From Lithospermum erythrorhizon (lineage: Eukaryota; Streptophyta; Magnoliopsida; Boraginales; Boraginaceae): a stretch of DNA of 64,000 nt. The position numbers and the translations under genes are program-made. Shown piece after piece: positions 1 through 10,534 of this stretch. How positions within the stretch are numbered: position 1 is the first letter of the stretch; every line of letters begins with the position of its first letter. The stretch covers positions 62,001-126,000 of the forward strand of contig JADFUC010001894.1 of assembly GCA_019722365.1 (NCBI GenBank). The letters run 5' to 3'. The notes under the pieces are model-generated. The model saw only the letters and a program-made list of their open reading frames with translations. It was not told where the DNA came from and did not search any database.

Positions 1-1680
1 AATTTAAACATTATCCTAATATTGTTTTTAACATAAATAAATGCATTATATTGTAAAAATGGAATCTTTAAACAATATGTTTAACTACAAGATCTACACT
101 ATATATCATGGCTAAGGCCAAAAAGACCCTTCTAAGCATAACTTTCAAAAAAACCCCACCACTCTCACATTGATCTACGCGTAAGCAATTAAGATAACTA
201 TCAAAATGCATAACTACTAATACTCATTATACAAAGTACATAACGACCAATAATCTTTATACTAATTGTTAGTTACGAGAACCAAATAAATCACCATCTT
301 TTTACTTGCAAAGCCAAATATAAGTTTTTTATCATTACTTCACTTGAGTATCGATCATCAAATATTCTGAGAAGATATGAGACTTGTTGGAGGTATGGAT
401 ACAATGAATTCGTATTGAAATTTATAACTCATCATTTGATATGCTAATAAGATGATGATGGGGAGGGTAAAAGTTAGTAATCACCACATATCGATAAATT
501 TTGATGATCATTTACTTGCTTTTAAGTTGGTATTCCTTTCATAAACTGAATATATTATATGAGAAATTTCAAATTTTTATTATTATAAATCACGATTGAA
601 TTGACACAGACTGGACTATGCATCGATAGCTAGTTCTAATAAAAAGAGAAAGATATGTACCTTCTTGGATTTTTTTAATTTGCTCTAAGTTGTATCTACT
701 TTAAATAATAAAGCAAAAAGAAAGGAATAAAAATCTTGTGGGGAAAAGGGGGAGGGCTTCGGCAGATTTTGGGGGAGGGGAAATGGGTTTTTGTGTTGTT
801 TTGGTTTCACAGTTAAGTTATAAGGGAAATGGTAAGTGTAAGGGAGGAGGTGAGGTAGTAGTCTTAAGAGGCTAAGAGCTTGCTTGCTAAACCATTAAGA
901 ACTTAAATTTAATTAATTTATCACTTTTTTCATTAAGTTTATTTGATAAGGATCGGGCGTGCTGAACATGTGTTCAATATGCACTTCAGTTGTCTAAAAG
1001 ACGTCTTCGGATTGCAAATGGGCACATGTTCCATGTGTTCAATTGTTTATCGATCACTTGTTTCACACGTTCGATGTACATTCAACCAGCATGCATACGC
1101 CCAATAGATAAACCAACATACATAATGCACAATTGATATACATTCGACCACGCATTTCATGCGCTTGCTAAGGTTAAAATTGACACAAGCTTGTGCGTTA
1201 GAAAGCTTTTCATTTGGAAATAGGGTTGGCCAATATCCACTGTGAAAATCAAGAAGCTATAGGAACATGGTATTATGAGACCGAAATCTTTTTAGTTTGT
1301 GGTAAGAAACTCAAACAATCGTGTATGAATATCCAACAATGGAGAAAAGAACATACATGAACCATAGAAGAGTTTCAAGTGAATCTTAGAAGTACTCCTA
1401 AAATATCAAATTTACCATCTCCAACCGCTGCCTAATGATGAGAATTTTTTTGAGAACTAGCCTGTTCAAAGATCCGTAGATCGTACCACCTCGACGGCGT
1501 ATACTCTTCCGATGATAAATTCTTCCATTCCGATGAGTTGAAGAATTCTCTGTTTTAAGATCTGAGAATTTGTTTTGTGAAGATATTGTTGGAAATATAG
1601 GTAGTATGAACAATGCAAACATACAAAAGAAATGAACAAGGAAAAACTTATCAAATTAGTGAAATGGATTGATGTGTTGT
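1..1680. other. Intergenic sequence, no gene recognised
   Basis: AT-rich sequence with only short open frames and no transposon protein motif that I recognise. A G-rich stretch lies at about 740-860, and 960-1170 has repeated short words such as a TTCGA-TACATTC motif. It may be the edge of another decayed element or gene-flanking DNA. Confidence 0.5.
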
Positions 1681-1688
1681 GGGGAACC

Positions 1689-1843
1689 AATATACAAACA
1701 CCCAAATAGTAATTTTTAGTACTGAAATGACTATTTTATCTCTAGATGTAATTTCTATAACTACTACACTTAAAAATAGGGAGGGGGGAAAAATAGTCAT
1801 TTCATGCCTCAAAAAAACACTATTTGGGTGTGTGTATAACAAC
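1689..1843. mobile_element. Small MITE-like inverted-repeat element
   Basis: Two inverted arms face each other across a short centre. The inner arms 1724-1737 and 1790-1803 are perfect 14-bp complements. The outer arms 1695-1710 and 1819-1834 (core ACCCAAATAGT) match at 15 of 16 positions. The length of about 150 bp, terminal inverted repeats and absence of coding sequence fit a non-autonomous DNA transposon. The superfamily is uncertain because I could not fix the target duplication. Confidence 0.6.
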
Positions 1844-2017
1844 TCAGTGTGTTGTGGTATGAAAGTCACTGATTTGAAAGCTTAAATCTGGTAGATCTTG
1901 GAGGAAAAGTTGAATTTCGATAGCTCCCAAGGTTAACACTACAACCACCGAATTTGTCCACTCGTGTCTCTTGGTTTCAAAATTTGTTCAATCTACTTGA
2001 GAATTAGAGGACAAGTT

Positions 2018-2252
2018 TGATATATGAAGCCGTCTTTGTTATATGTAATCTGATGCGAATTAGGAATTAAGTAAAAGACTTGAAAGAAATAACACTAGAA
2101 TTAAGTAAAGGTGTCAAGTAAAACCACTAACTATTTGGTGCAAGGAAAAACTAAGAAAGCTAAGGCCTTTATATAGGACCAACTAGTGAAACTAAACTCC
2201 TAAAGTTTAGATATTGGGACTTTGCTCAACTTAAATTCAAGACATTTCAACA
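2018..2252 (-). repeat. Copia-1 3' LTR (internally deleted)
   Basis: It shares long blocks with 20800-21108, including the stretch around 2107-2205 with the TATATAGG promoter-like motif (minus-strand TATA). Relative to the 5' LTR it lacks roughly 100 bp between about 2094 and 2104. On the minus strand it begins TGTTGAAATG at 2252, directly after a purine tract (2253-2265, AAGGTGGAGATT type), the expected PPT-LTR junction. Confidence 0.8.
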
Positions 2253-2265
2253 AATCTCCACCTTG

Positions 2266-2990
2266 ACTTGAATTCTTCCCAGATGCCAGATAATCAGAAA
2301 ATAGATCTACCCGAAAAAAGCAGATAGCGAAAATTGCACGAGATGTACCGAAATATCAAATGTGCTTAAAAGTGCAATTTCAAGTGAATCAAGATTCTCC
2401 ACCCACCTCTCGTGATGTTGTCATAGGCCATGGCGATGGGCGAGGATGAGGTCGGTATGGGCCGAGGTTATAGGAAGACGGGGGTAGGGATGAGGATGGA
2501 CAGGGACGTCTGGGTAGATCAATCTTGACTAGGGCCCATTTTATTTATCTTTTGGGGTTGATTTTTATTTTTTATTTTAGATGGATATTTTGTGGAATTA
2601 TTCCATCAGAAAGCGATTATGTATTGTTCGGAAGCTCTATTGAATAAAAAACTGATATGGGTTTAACAAAAAAAAACAATTGTGCTCGGATGCTCGAGAA
2701 TGCACGGATGTACTTTCGATGTACCAAATGTGCCCGATTCGGTAACATATGTACCATATATGTACAGAAGCGTGCAGATGCAAAAATTGACAAATGTGGC
2801 TCTACCTCAGATGTTGCCCTACCACGGGCAACTAACAACTCTGAACATTGAGCAAGTTCAAACAATGTTGAAAACTTACTCGAGGAACCGACCGTAAACA
2901 CTGTCAGTGGGTTGTCTGCCGTACCCACTTTGTTTATCTTAGTTCTCCTTTCACTCCTCAAGAAATATCTCCCGTCAATGTGTTTGATCC
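2266..2990 (-). other. Degraded 3' region of Copia-1 between RNase H and LTR
   Basis: No intact reading frame. The stretch lies between the end of the RNase H match and the polypurine tract of Copia-1, so it is inferred to be its decayed 3' end, possibly with extra inserted DNA at about 2400-2560, which is unusually GC-rich. Nothing else is recognised. Confidence 0.4.
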
Positions 2991-3687
2991 TCTCGCATTA
3001 GACTTGATCCTTGGTCAAACATATTGCACTCAAGCTATCCTGATACACAATAACTTGGTCATGATCGCTTTAGTAGCTAACTAATCCTCATCCAAATCCC
3101 CCTCCTTATCAGCTTCTGTCAAAGCCATATACTCTGCCTCAGTAATAAACAAAGTCAATGTGGACTGTAAAGTAGCCCTCCAACTCACAACAGTACTACC
3201 AAGAGTGAACACATAGCCAGTCATCAATATTCTCTTGCATCGCATCTCCGGCATGGTCGGAGATGAGAATATCCGAGAGAAATAATGCAGCGACTATCGC
3301 CCACCATAAGCGAGACCCGCATCGGATGTGCCTCGAGATATCTGAATCCTCTTCATAGGCATCGATGCTCCTTTCTAGGCTCTCCCATGAACCTACTAAC
3401 ATGCTTGACGGCGTATGCAAGATCCGGTCTAGTGTATGCAGCGTCACGTCGAGCACCCATTGCGCTAGCATAGGAACACGGGACATGTATTTCTTTTCTT
3501 TAGGCTTGAGATTGCAAATACACCGATAGATGTGCATTAAAGAACTAGAATTATCAGAAATGAAGCCTTACTTGAGAAGCCAAACCAAATCTTGATAAAA
3601 TCTTCTCAATGTAGCCCTTTTACGACAAGAAAAAACATCCCTAACCCATCTACGTATATCTCCATTCCCAGAATTTTCTTGGCAGTA
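2990..3687 (-). pseudogene. Copia-1 RT C-terminus and RNase H fragment
   Basis: In shifting minus-strand frames the region reads LGTAKKILGMEI, then a YASA...TRPDLAYAV segment, then GYVFTLGSTVVSW and TEAEYMAL (minus strand of 3121-3142). These are the hallmark order of the end of a Ty1/copia reverse transcriptase followed by its RNase H. Several frameshifts and at least three stops make it non-functional. The first motif continues directly from the RT segment that stops at 8578, showing that 3693-8572 is an insertion. Confidence 0.85.
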
Positions 3688-3809
3688 CCTAATGAAGGAA
3701 AATACTATGCAAAACTTGTTTAAAACTTAAACAAAAAAGCATACTAGGACCATTTAAATTTTATATAATCGAACATAAAATACATATATTATACTGACCC
3801 GCCTCAATT

Positions 3810-4301
3810 AAATGCGCCCACGAGTTGGAGTAAATCATCAACACAGCCTCTTGTCCTTGTCGATGGTTGACACGAAAAAAAACACCTGTTTTAAAACCAG
3901 TAGAACCTGACAGTTTGATAACAATAAAATAGTTCGAAAACTGAACACATTTACATACAAATTTAACCATCGTGGCATTTCTAACCAAACCCAAAACATA
4001 AGACACACATGACAAATCATGAAATGTACCCTGAGCTATCTTACAATTTCAACGTCCGAAAACCAAAGTAAGCGTTTACATCCGAAATAATAAAAAGAGA
4101 ATTTGCGAGGATCCTATTACCCGTCTCTCAACCTAATAAAGAGAGGAGGCTGCCGGGTACTCGCGAACTCATAGCCTCAAGGGCACACAGCCAATCGAAG
4201 GTGGGAAGAGGTTAAGCTCAGCAAAACGAGTGGAAATGGATCACGGATGGTAAACTTACCCCTGTCAGAATGAAGTATACGATAAAGGGATAAATGCATA
4301 T

Positions 4302-4350
<49 letters not shown>

Positions 4351-6475
4351 ACTTAGCAATAAGATGGGTAAATACAGTTATACAAATATACTACAGAAAT
4401 ATGCTAACTATTCAAGACATCATAGCAGAATACTCATCAGAAATAAATGCACACCTTGTAGAAAACTCGACTTACGTAACACACAGGCCATATTTCACAT
4501 CGCATAATCAAACAAGTAACCAGTAAAATTTCACCCAACACGTTAATACCACAACCACAAATAAATGATTTGCAAAAGTGAAACCACAATAACATCATAT
4601 ATAACAATTTGTTCTTTTCAGCTCACCATGAACACCCAACAACAACGTATCACTTTGGCGGGCTGCCAGGCACCCAACACAACATATCCTTTTCCGTGAG
4701 CTCTGCTGAACACCCAACATCATCATATCCTTTTCAGCAGGCTCACCTTGAACACCGTCATCTCAACATCCACAAATCGCACGTCTGATGTCAAACACAC
4801 CACAACCAACACACAACGGTTTCAAAGTAACATTTATATCACACGCAATACAACCGTCGTACACAGCACACTCCAGAGAGATACATAGAATACTTCCTGG
4901 CTTCAGGTATACTCAACATGAATACGAGAATACACCGTATAAACATGCTAAAAATTTCACTAAAACATAAATATGCTCAAACATAAATACCCTCCAATAA
5001 ACACACCATAATGCATCTAATGCAACTACCACACAAGTCAACAATTCACAGTCTCACAACTATACACACAGATAGGTTCACAACACAGATACATTGTCAC
5101 AACTAATTTACCATACACAACACCCAAACATAAATAAGATAACAAACGAGTGATAAATCACATGGCTGAGTACATTTAGCGCAGCAGATCTGTCGATCCT
5201 CGCATTGTTCCCGAGCCCAGTGCGACAGTTACGTACAAATAAAATCACAACTCGAAATCATTTAAACCTCTTTTATCCTAATTTAAATAGCAGACTTTTT
5301 AACCCATTTTAGATTATAAATTGACAACTTACGTAAAGATTGCGATTATGTTTCAATAACAATTTAGATGACAACCACCGTACCGGGTAGAATTAGATAA
5401 TCGGCCTATCCTATTCAAACTCCCAACATTTCCAAATAATTCCATCCAATCTAATTTCCAGCTTATTCCTATTAACTTAACCGCTCATTTTTAATCACTA
5501 AGTTAGTTTACTACTAAAATTCACTAAGATGAATTCAACTGTCAAAGCTTCCAACACTTATAATTCATAGTGGCATCGAAAACAACCACAATAACGATCC
5601 ACTAACTTATTTACATTAACCACTACATTTTAGCGAAAAATCAACCCCACGATCACCGAAAGTCATTTCACTTATAACTACTTTCTACCCAAATATTGAT
5701 CATTATCAATTACATATTAAATTTTAAGCCTGAACAATAATTCTATTCAATAATATACCCAAAAATCCTAAGTCAACCCAAGAAAGTTCAAAAAAGTCAA
5801 CGTCCTAAAACATCCGAAATTTCACATCAAACACCATATTTCAACCCAAGAATAACTAATCTACAACCCAAGAATCAATTGGAGAAATAAAATTCAAAAT
5901 ATCAAAAAGTCAACAAAAGTCAAAGTTTGGAGATTTCACAAAATACTCAAAAATATCGCACCTTTTTTACCTTGAAACGACGGGGATGATGAGGAGAAAC
6001 TTCTCCAGTGCATCAGGCTTGAAATTAAAGGAAAAGGTGAAAAGAAAATCAAAAAGAACCCGAGGTACCATTCATTTGTTCTTGTTAAATGAAGAAGATG
6101 AAATGGGTTGGGTTTTGGGCCTTGGGCTTAAAATAGTATCTCTTAAGTGGTTTGGTATTTGGGTTGGGCCCAAAAGCCCAACCGGTGAAAATCCGGGCCT
6201 TTAATTCGCTCGATACCTCTCGTTTTAACTTATTTCGACAATCAACTTCCAACATTAACATTGATTTATATACTCAGGTATATTACCTTAAATAATGTCA
6301 TTCCTCGATTAAAACTTTAAAATTCTCAAAACGGAAATATCTTGTCCAGCCGACCGATTACATTTTGCATTTCCGGCTATTCAACTTGAAATTTTTTATT
6401 TCTCCTCGAAATACTCATCAGAGCAACTAGTATACTATTTCAATAATAATATTAATGCCGGAGCAGGTTATTACA
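3810..6475 (-). repeat. Tekay-like gypsy LTR, minus strand, truncated
   Basis: The minus strand from 6475 begins TGTAATAACC and runs parallel to the plus-strand solo LTR at 31957. Shared blocks include the GAGAATTTTAAAGT motif, the GGAAGTTGAT-GTCGA block, the CAAGGTAAAAA block after a leader rich in CTTCT, and repeated GTTGACTTTT words. The LTR end, with its CCTCGGGG motif, is not found, so the distal part is missing or rearranged. An AT microsatellite lies inside it. Confidence 0.65.
4296..4346. repeat. (AT)n microsatellite
   Basis: A nearly uninterrupted run of alternating A and T of about 50 bp, broken once by an AA. It lies inside the degraded gypsy LTR. Confidence 0.9.
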
Positions 6476-7830
6476 TAAATCGTTGTGTTCACCTTTTTCA
6501 ATTTATTAATTGGCAGTCGTTACGGTTTTACATTACACCCACCTAACAAAAATTCGTCCTCTGAAATTTACTTTTCATCGCTTTCAGAGTCGCCTTATAA
6601 CCACCACTTATTTTTTCAACTCAAATTTGTATCTAATATCATATCCAACTTATGGGCATGACTTACCTACTCAAATCGATATCTCTCGTCATCTCCATCC
6701 TACCATTATTAGTCAATTATTTAGCATCTCCCTTGTGGTAATCATCTTCATAATTCACATAGTATCTCGTAAGCATATTAATGTCACTTCATGTTTTCAC
6801 ACAAAATTTTACTACTCATCGATAACATCTCTACGCATCTTTTTCATCATTTATTATCTCATCGCCCGTTTCGCCACTTTCCACATATTAGTGTTAATAC
6901 CCAACCTCACATAAATTAACATATATACATAACACAATATCCTATAAAGAATAATCAAATTATATCATAAAGGAAATCAAAGCGACTCCCTATAACAAGT
7001 ATTTCACAATCAACCAATGAATCATTACAACAACATTCTACCTAGACCTCTATTTAATCGCATTATCCAATCCTTATAAGATTACACCTCGATAATCATT
7101 TACACCATATTTATAATGTTACGCCATATCAGGCCAATCAATACCGTTTGTTATTGTTTACTCCATGATTATATGAACTCATCAACTCAACAATTTACTC
7201 CCGACTAATATTTATACTTTAATCAACAACACATAATCATAACATCACAAGTAATAGAACACCCAGTAGAACATTTCATGGGAACCGTCACATAATCTCG
7301 GCGTCAAAATATCAACAAAGATCTATATATCAACCTCATATATCTTCGTATTAGATATTATCATTAACAATTTCAATTTCAATATGCTTCTATAATCATC
7401 AATATCTCCTTCTTTGTTTATCACATAACATTCTTAAAAGTCATCTAACAATTATCTACCTTATTAGTTCATTTCTTATATAACATCATGATATCGTCTA
7501 ACAATTTATTAACACTACAACAGTCCATCTAACATCATTCAACCTCCACCGACACCTTCCGACACAACTAGATAACTTAGTCAACATATCACCTTATAAT
7601 GCATTATCACATTCACAGAGGATACTTCATGGCTCCTTGATACGCAATAATTCTTCATGCAATTTCTTGTCATGAATCGCTTTCTAGCGAAGAACTCCAA
7701 ATTTCAAAGCGCCAAACTATACCCAATCAACTTGACTGCATTGCATGAATATTTGAACATAGCAACCACGAAGCCTCCTTTGAATTCCAATTGCTAAGCG
7801 TCACAAAATGGCGATGCCTGGTTATTCATG
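6476..7830 (-). pseudogene. Degraded gypsy internal 3' end and unresolved filler
   Basis: Directly upstream (minus sense) of the LTR start at 6475 is a match to the end of gypsy pol, the TTCGAGGACGAA-type motif (minus of about 6549-6573), also seen next to the LTR at 41388. Beyond about 6700 the sequence is AT-rich with no protein motif that I can recognise. The 134-codon plus frame at 6510-6914 is antisense to this gypsy remnant and is not a gene. Confidence 0.5.
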
Positions 7831-8572
7831 TGAGGAGAGGTTGAATAGTAATTAATTACGCTGGGAACACGAGAATCAAAAGCAAAACTTTCAAGTTTTG
7901 CTCTTGAAAGTTTCGGCCAACTCAAGGGGAGAGGAGGCCGAAATCTTTTTGGTTGGAGGCTAGGTTTCTCTTTTGATGTTATATGTGTGTGAAAACCTAT
8001 ATAGGGGTTCTCAAATTAATCTAAAAGCCCAACCAAATAGTTTAATGAGCCGACTCGTTTAATTTAATTAAACTGTTAAGTAAATTAAATATTAACAAGT
8101 TATTAATAAGTAACTAACAAGTTACTTAACAAGCTCAACTAACTATTAGAATTAATTAAAGCCGACTAGTTAATTTGTCGGTGTTTAGCCAATTTATATT
8201 TTTACATTATCAATGTAAAATTTCCGATTGAAATGTTAGATTAATTACAATCAACTCTCAATTTAGCAACGAAAAATCTTGTTTATTTCATACATGAAAT
8301 ATAACTCAACGTCCTATATGTGTGTGACCTTCTAGGATCAAATAATAGGAGTTGTATAATAATATAATAGACCATTGACATTATTATAATAGTTACGCAT
8401 GGGATCTAGTAATCTGGCATAACCCCTGGTATTTATCATGAGAACCTAACTAGTAATTACAATTACTATGGTTGAATGTTCCGTTTATGTAATCACATTC
8501 ATTGTATCAATTGTTACAATAATTATCGCAATTGGCATAATAAATGAAACCAATAAATATTGATTTCCAACA
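7831..8572 (-). repeat. Copia-type LTR, copy A (right part)
   Basis: Begins (minus) TGTTGGAAATCAATA. Long blocks such as TTTCATACATGAAATATAA, ATATGTGTGTGACCTTCTAGGAT and GTAATTACAATTACTAT are shared with copy B (49866-50650), and the AGAGGTTGAAT block near 7833 recurs at about 49970. The start TGTTGGAAAT is typical of Tork/Angela-like copia LTRs. Confidence 0.8.
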
Positions 8573-8577
8573 CCTAA

Positions 8578-9280
8578 TCTTTCATGTCAAAATTTTCACT
8601 GAGTAGTCCCTTCAAATTTTGAATGTCTGACTTGTTGACTACAGCTAACAATATATCATCTACATACAATACCAAGTAAATGAATTAACCTATCTTTGAC
8701 CACATTTGTAGTACAACTATCGTATATGGACTCACCGAAATACCCAATCTCGGCATGTACCTATCAAACTTCTTGTACCATTTACTCGGAAATTGCTTCA
8801 AATCATATAAGAGACTTTCTCCTTGCAAACATAGACCTCCTTTCCGGGCACACGGAAACCATCTGAGTCGTATATATCTCTTCTTCCGGCTCTCCCTTGC
8901 CAGGAAAGATATGCTACATCCCAATTTGCTCAGCTCCAATCTTGATGTGCAACTGTAACAAGAAGTACTACGATGGAAGTATAATACGACTATATATGCT
9001 TGAGAATATCTCAATGTAGTCACTCCCTGCTGAACCTCTAGCAATGACTCGAGCCTTATACTTGATCCTGTTGGTAATGACCACTTCCTTAACTGTGAAC
9101 AACCATTTGCAAGTGACAACTTTCTTCATGCGGTTTCTAGCCAACTCCCAAGTCGATTCTTTGAGTGACTCCATTTCATCTCCCGTATCGGCCAATCCAT
9201 TAGACAAACTCGGTACCCCATTGCTTCTTCTTTATAAGAAGTTGTCTCATAAAGATCCTTCTACTGACACGTAAAGCAAA
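8578..9280 (-). pseudogene. Copia-1 reverse transcriptase, N-terminal and palm part
   Basis: Minus-strand frames give HEKVVTCKWLFTVKE-like and NRIKYKARV motifs (about 9120-9040), then DGFRVPGKE, the KKFDRYM segment, and the catalytic YVDDIL (8652-8666). This is the RT order of Ty1/copia. The frame breaks several times, so no intact enzyme is encoded. The match stops at ENFDMKD immediately before the CCTAA duplication and resumes at 3687. Confidence 0.85.
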
Positions 9281-9399
9281 GGCCAACATATCCTGTACGT
9301 CCATTGTAGGAGGTACTCCATAGTTTTTTCTCTTTTAGGGAAGATCCCAGGCCAAACTCACAATGCTCTACGGTGGAATCACGATGCCTCTTCCTCTGA

Positions 9400-10529
9400 A
9401 TGTGGTAGGAATGTCATCCTCCGCTTTCCTTGGCCCAGCCTCGTCCTCATTCGCTTCATGCACTTATCTTCATCTTCGCTCATCGAAGTCTTCCAAAGTT
9501 AGGTTAAACGTAGATTTACATCAAATACAACATTTTATAGAATAACCCTTCGGATAATTTGACCAAACTCATGGCGCTTTCATCGCATAGCCTCTAAAAT
9601 ACTCACTTATTTCTACTCCAATTTCCTTTCATTCACATGATAGTAAATCGTGTAACCAAGTAATCAGTAGAGTTTCCAAACCACAATTCATAAGGAGTTT
9701 TCAAATTTATGTTTGTATGTGGACCTCGATTAATCAAATAACATCATGTACTAAGCACTCGACAGAAACTTTCTTTACAGTCGGCATTAGAGCCTGCATG
9801 GCCTCGAGTGCAGTTCATACACTCTGCACCATTCTATTTGGGGTGTACTTGTGTATGATATGCAGCTATTCCCTCATTCTTGCAAAACTCATCAAGCTTC
9901 CAGATAGCGTAATTCCAAACCGTTATACATTCTCGGCCTTTTGATCTTAACACCTATGATTTTCCACCAAAATCTTCCACTATTTGAATTGCTTAAAAGC
10001 ATCATCCTTCTGCTTCATTATGAAAACCCAAGTCATCCTTGAGTAATCAGTAATCAAAGATAGAAAGTATATGTGACCCCCTAAAGAATCAACGCGTGAA
10101 GGACCCCAACAATCGGAGTGGATGTAATCAAGTATGCCCTTTGTCCTATGAGTTTCCTTAGGGAACTTGCTTCGATGTAACTTCCCAAATACACAATGCT
10201 CACAAAATCAGAGATACTTAACCTCATACCCACCTAGAAGATTATCTTTGGCTAGAATTTGCATCCCTTTCTCATTATCTGAAGCCTCGTAATACATGAC
10301 TTTGTCGTGTCTTCTTTGCCAGCCTCCAAAGGCTTAATTGGAAAATCTCTAGTAGCACCTTACAAGAAATACAAGGTACCCTTGGGCCTTTGATCACTTT
10401 TGAACCGTTGTAGACATGCGGGCTACATATTTGCCTTTGAAATAAACCCTTGCTTGTCAGAAAGGCTAGGAGATATAGATTAACCATCAACTAATGCAAT
10501 ATTTTCTTGGGACTTTTGAACCATGCGAT
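9400..10529 (-). pseudogene. Copia-1 GAG-pre-integrase and integrase
   Basis: Minus-strand translation shows the pre-integrase zinc-finger region (KGMQILAKDNLLGG at about 10275-10225, then FCEHCVFGKLHRSKF), the integrase core start IHSDCWGPS (about 10110-10125, first catalytic Asp) and ITDYSRMTWVFI, followed by a damaged copy of the HTPQQNGV-type segment near 9830. In-frame stops and shifts are present. The region between the gypsy junction (10529) and the pre-integrase lacks the D-S/T-G protease motif, suggesting an internal deletion before the gypsy landed. Confidence 0.8.
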
Positions 10530-10534
10530 GATTG
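10530..10534. repeat. Left target-site duplication GATTG of Gypsy-1
   Basis: GATTG directly precedes the LTR start TGAAATAACC; the same five bases follow the right LTR at 20008-20012. Confidence 0.8.

Larger units (their letters stand above)
3693..8572 (-). mobile_element. Composite insert in Copia-1 RT: copia-type LTR carrying a nested gypsy fragment
   Basis: The insert is bounded by CCTAA at 3688-3692 and 8573-8577. On the minus strand it starts TGTTGGAAATC at 8572 and ends CCTTCA at 3693, so it has TG...CA termini. Its right part (about 7830-8572) is homologous to 49866-50650 and 37600-38342. Its left edge (3693 to about 3800) resembles the left edge of 37410-38342. The middle is gypsy-like sequence. 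The simplest reading is a solo LTR of a TGTTGG-type copia family into which a gypsy element later jumped; the inner junctions are not resolved. Confidence 0.65.

Noticed and set aside
2617..2961. Minus-strand open frame of 114 codons
   Set aside because: No domain, and it lies in the decayed 3' end of Copia-1. Overlapping frames of similar length occur on the other strand.
4296..4346. AT run as a possible replication origin or scaffold attachment site
   Set aside because: It is a simple AT microsatellite in a decayed LTR; nothing else supports such a role.
6510..6914. Plus-strand open frame of 134 codons
   Set aside because: Its first part is the antisense of the gypsy pol end next to the LTR at 6475; composition is low-complexity and no domain is visible.
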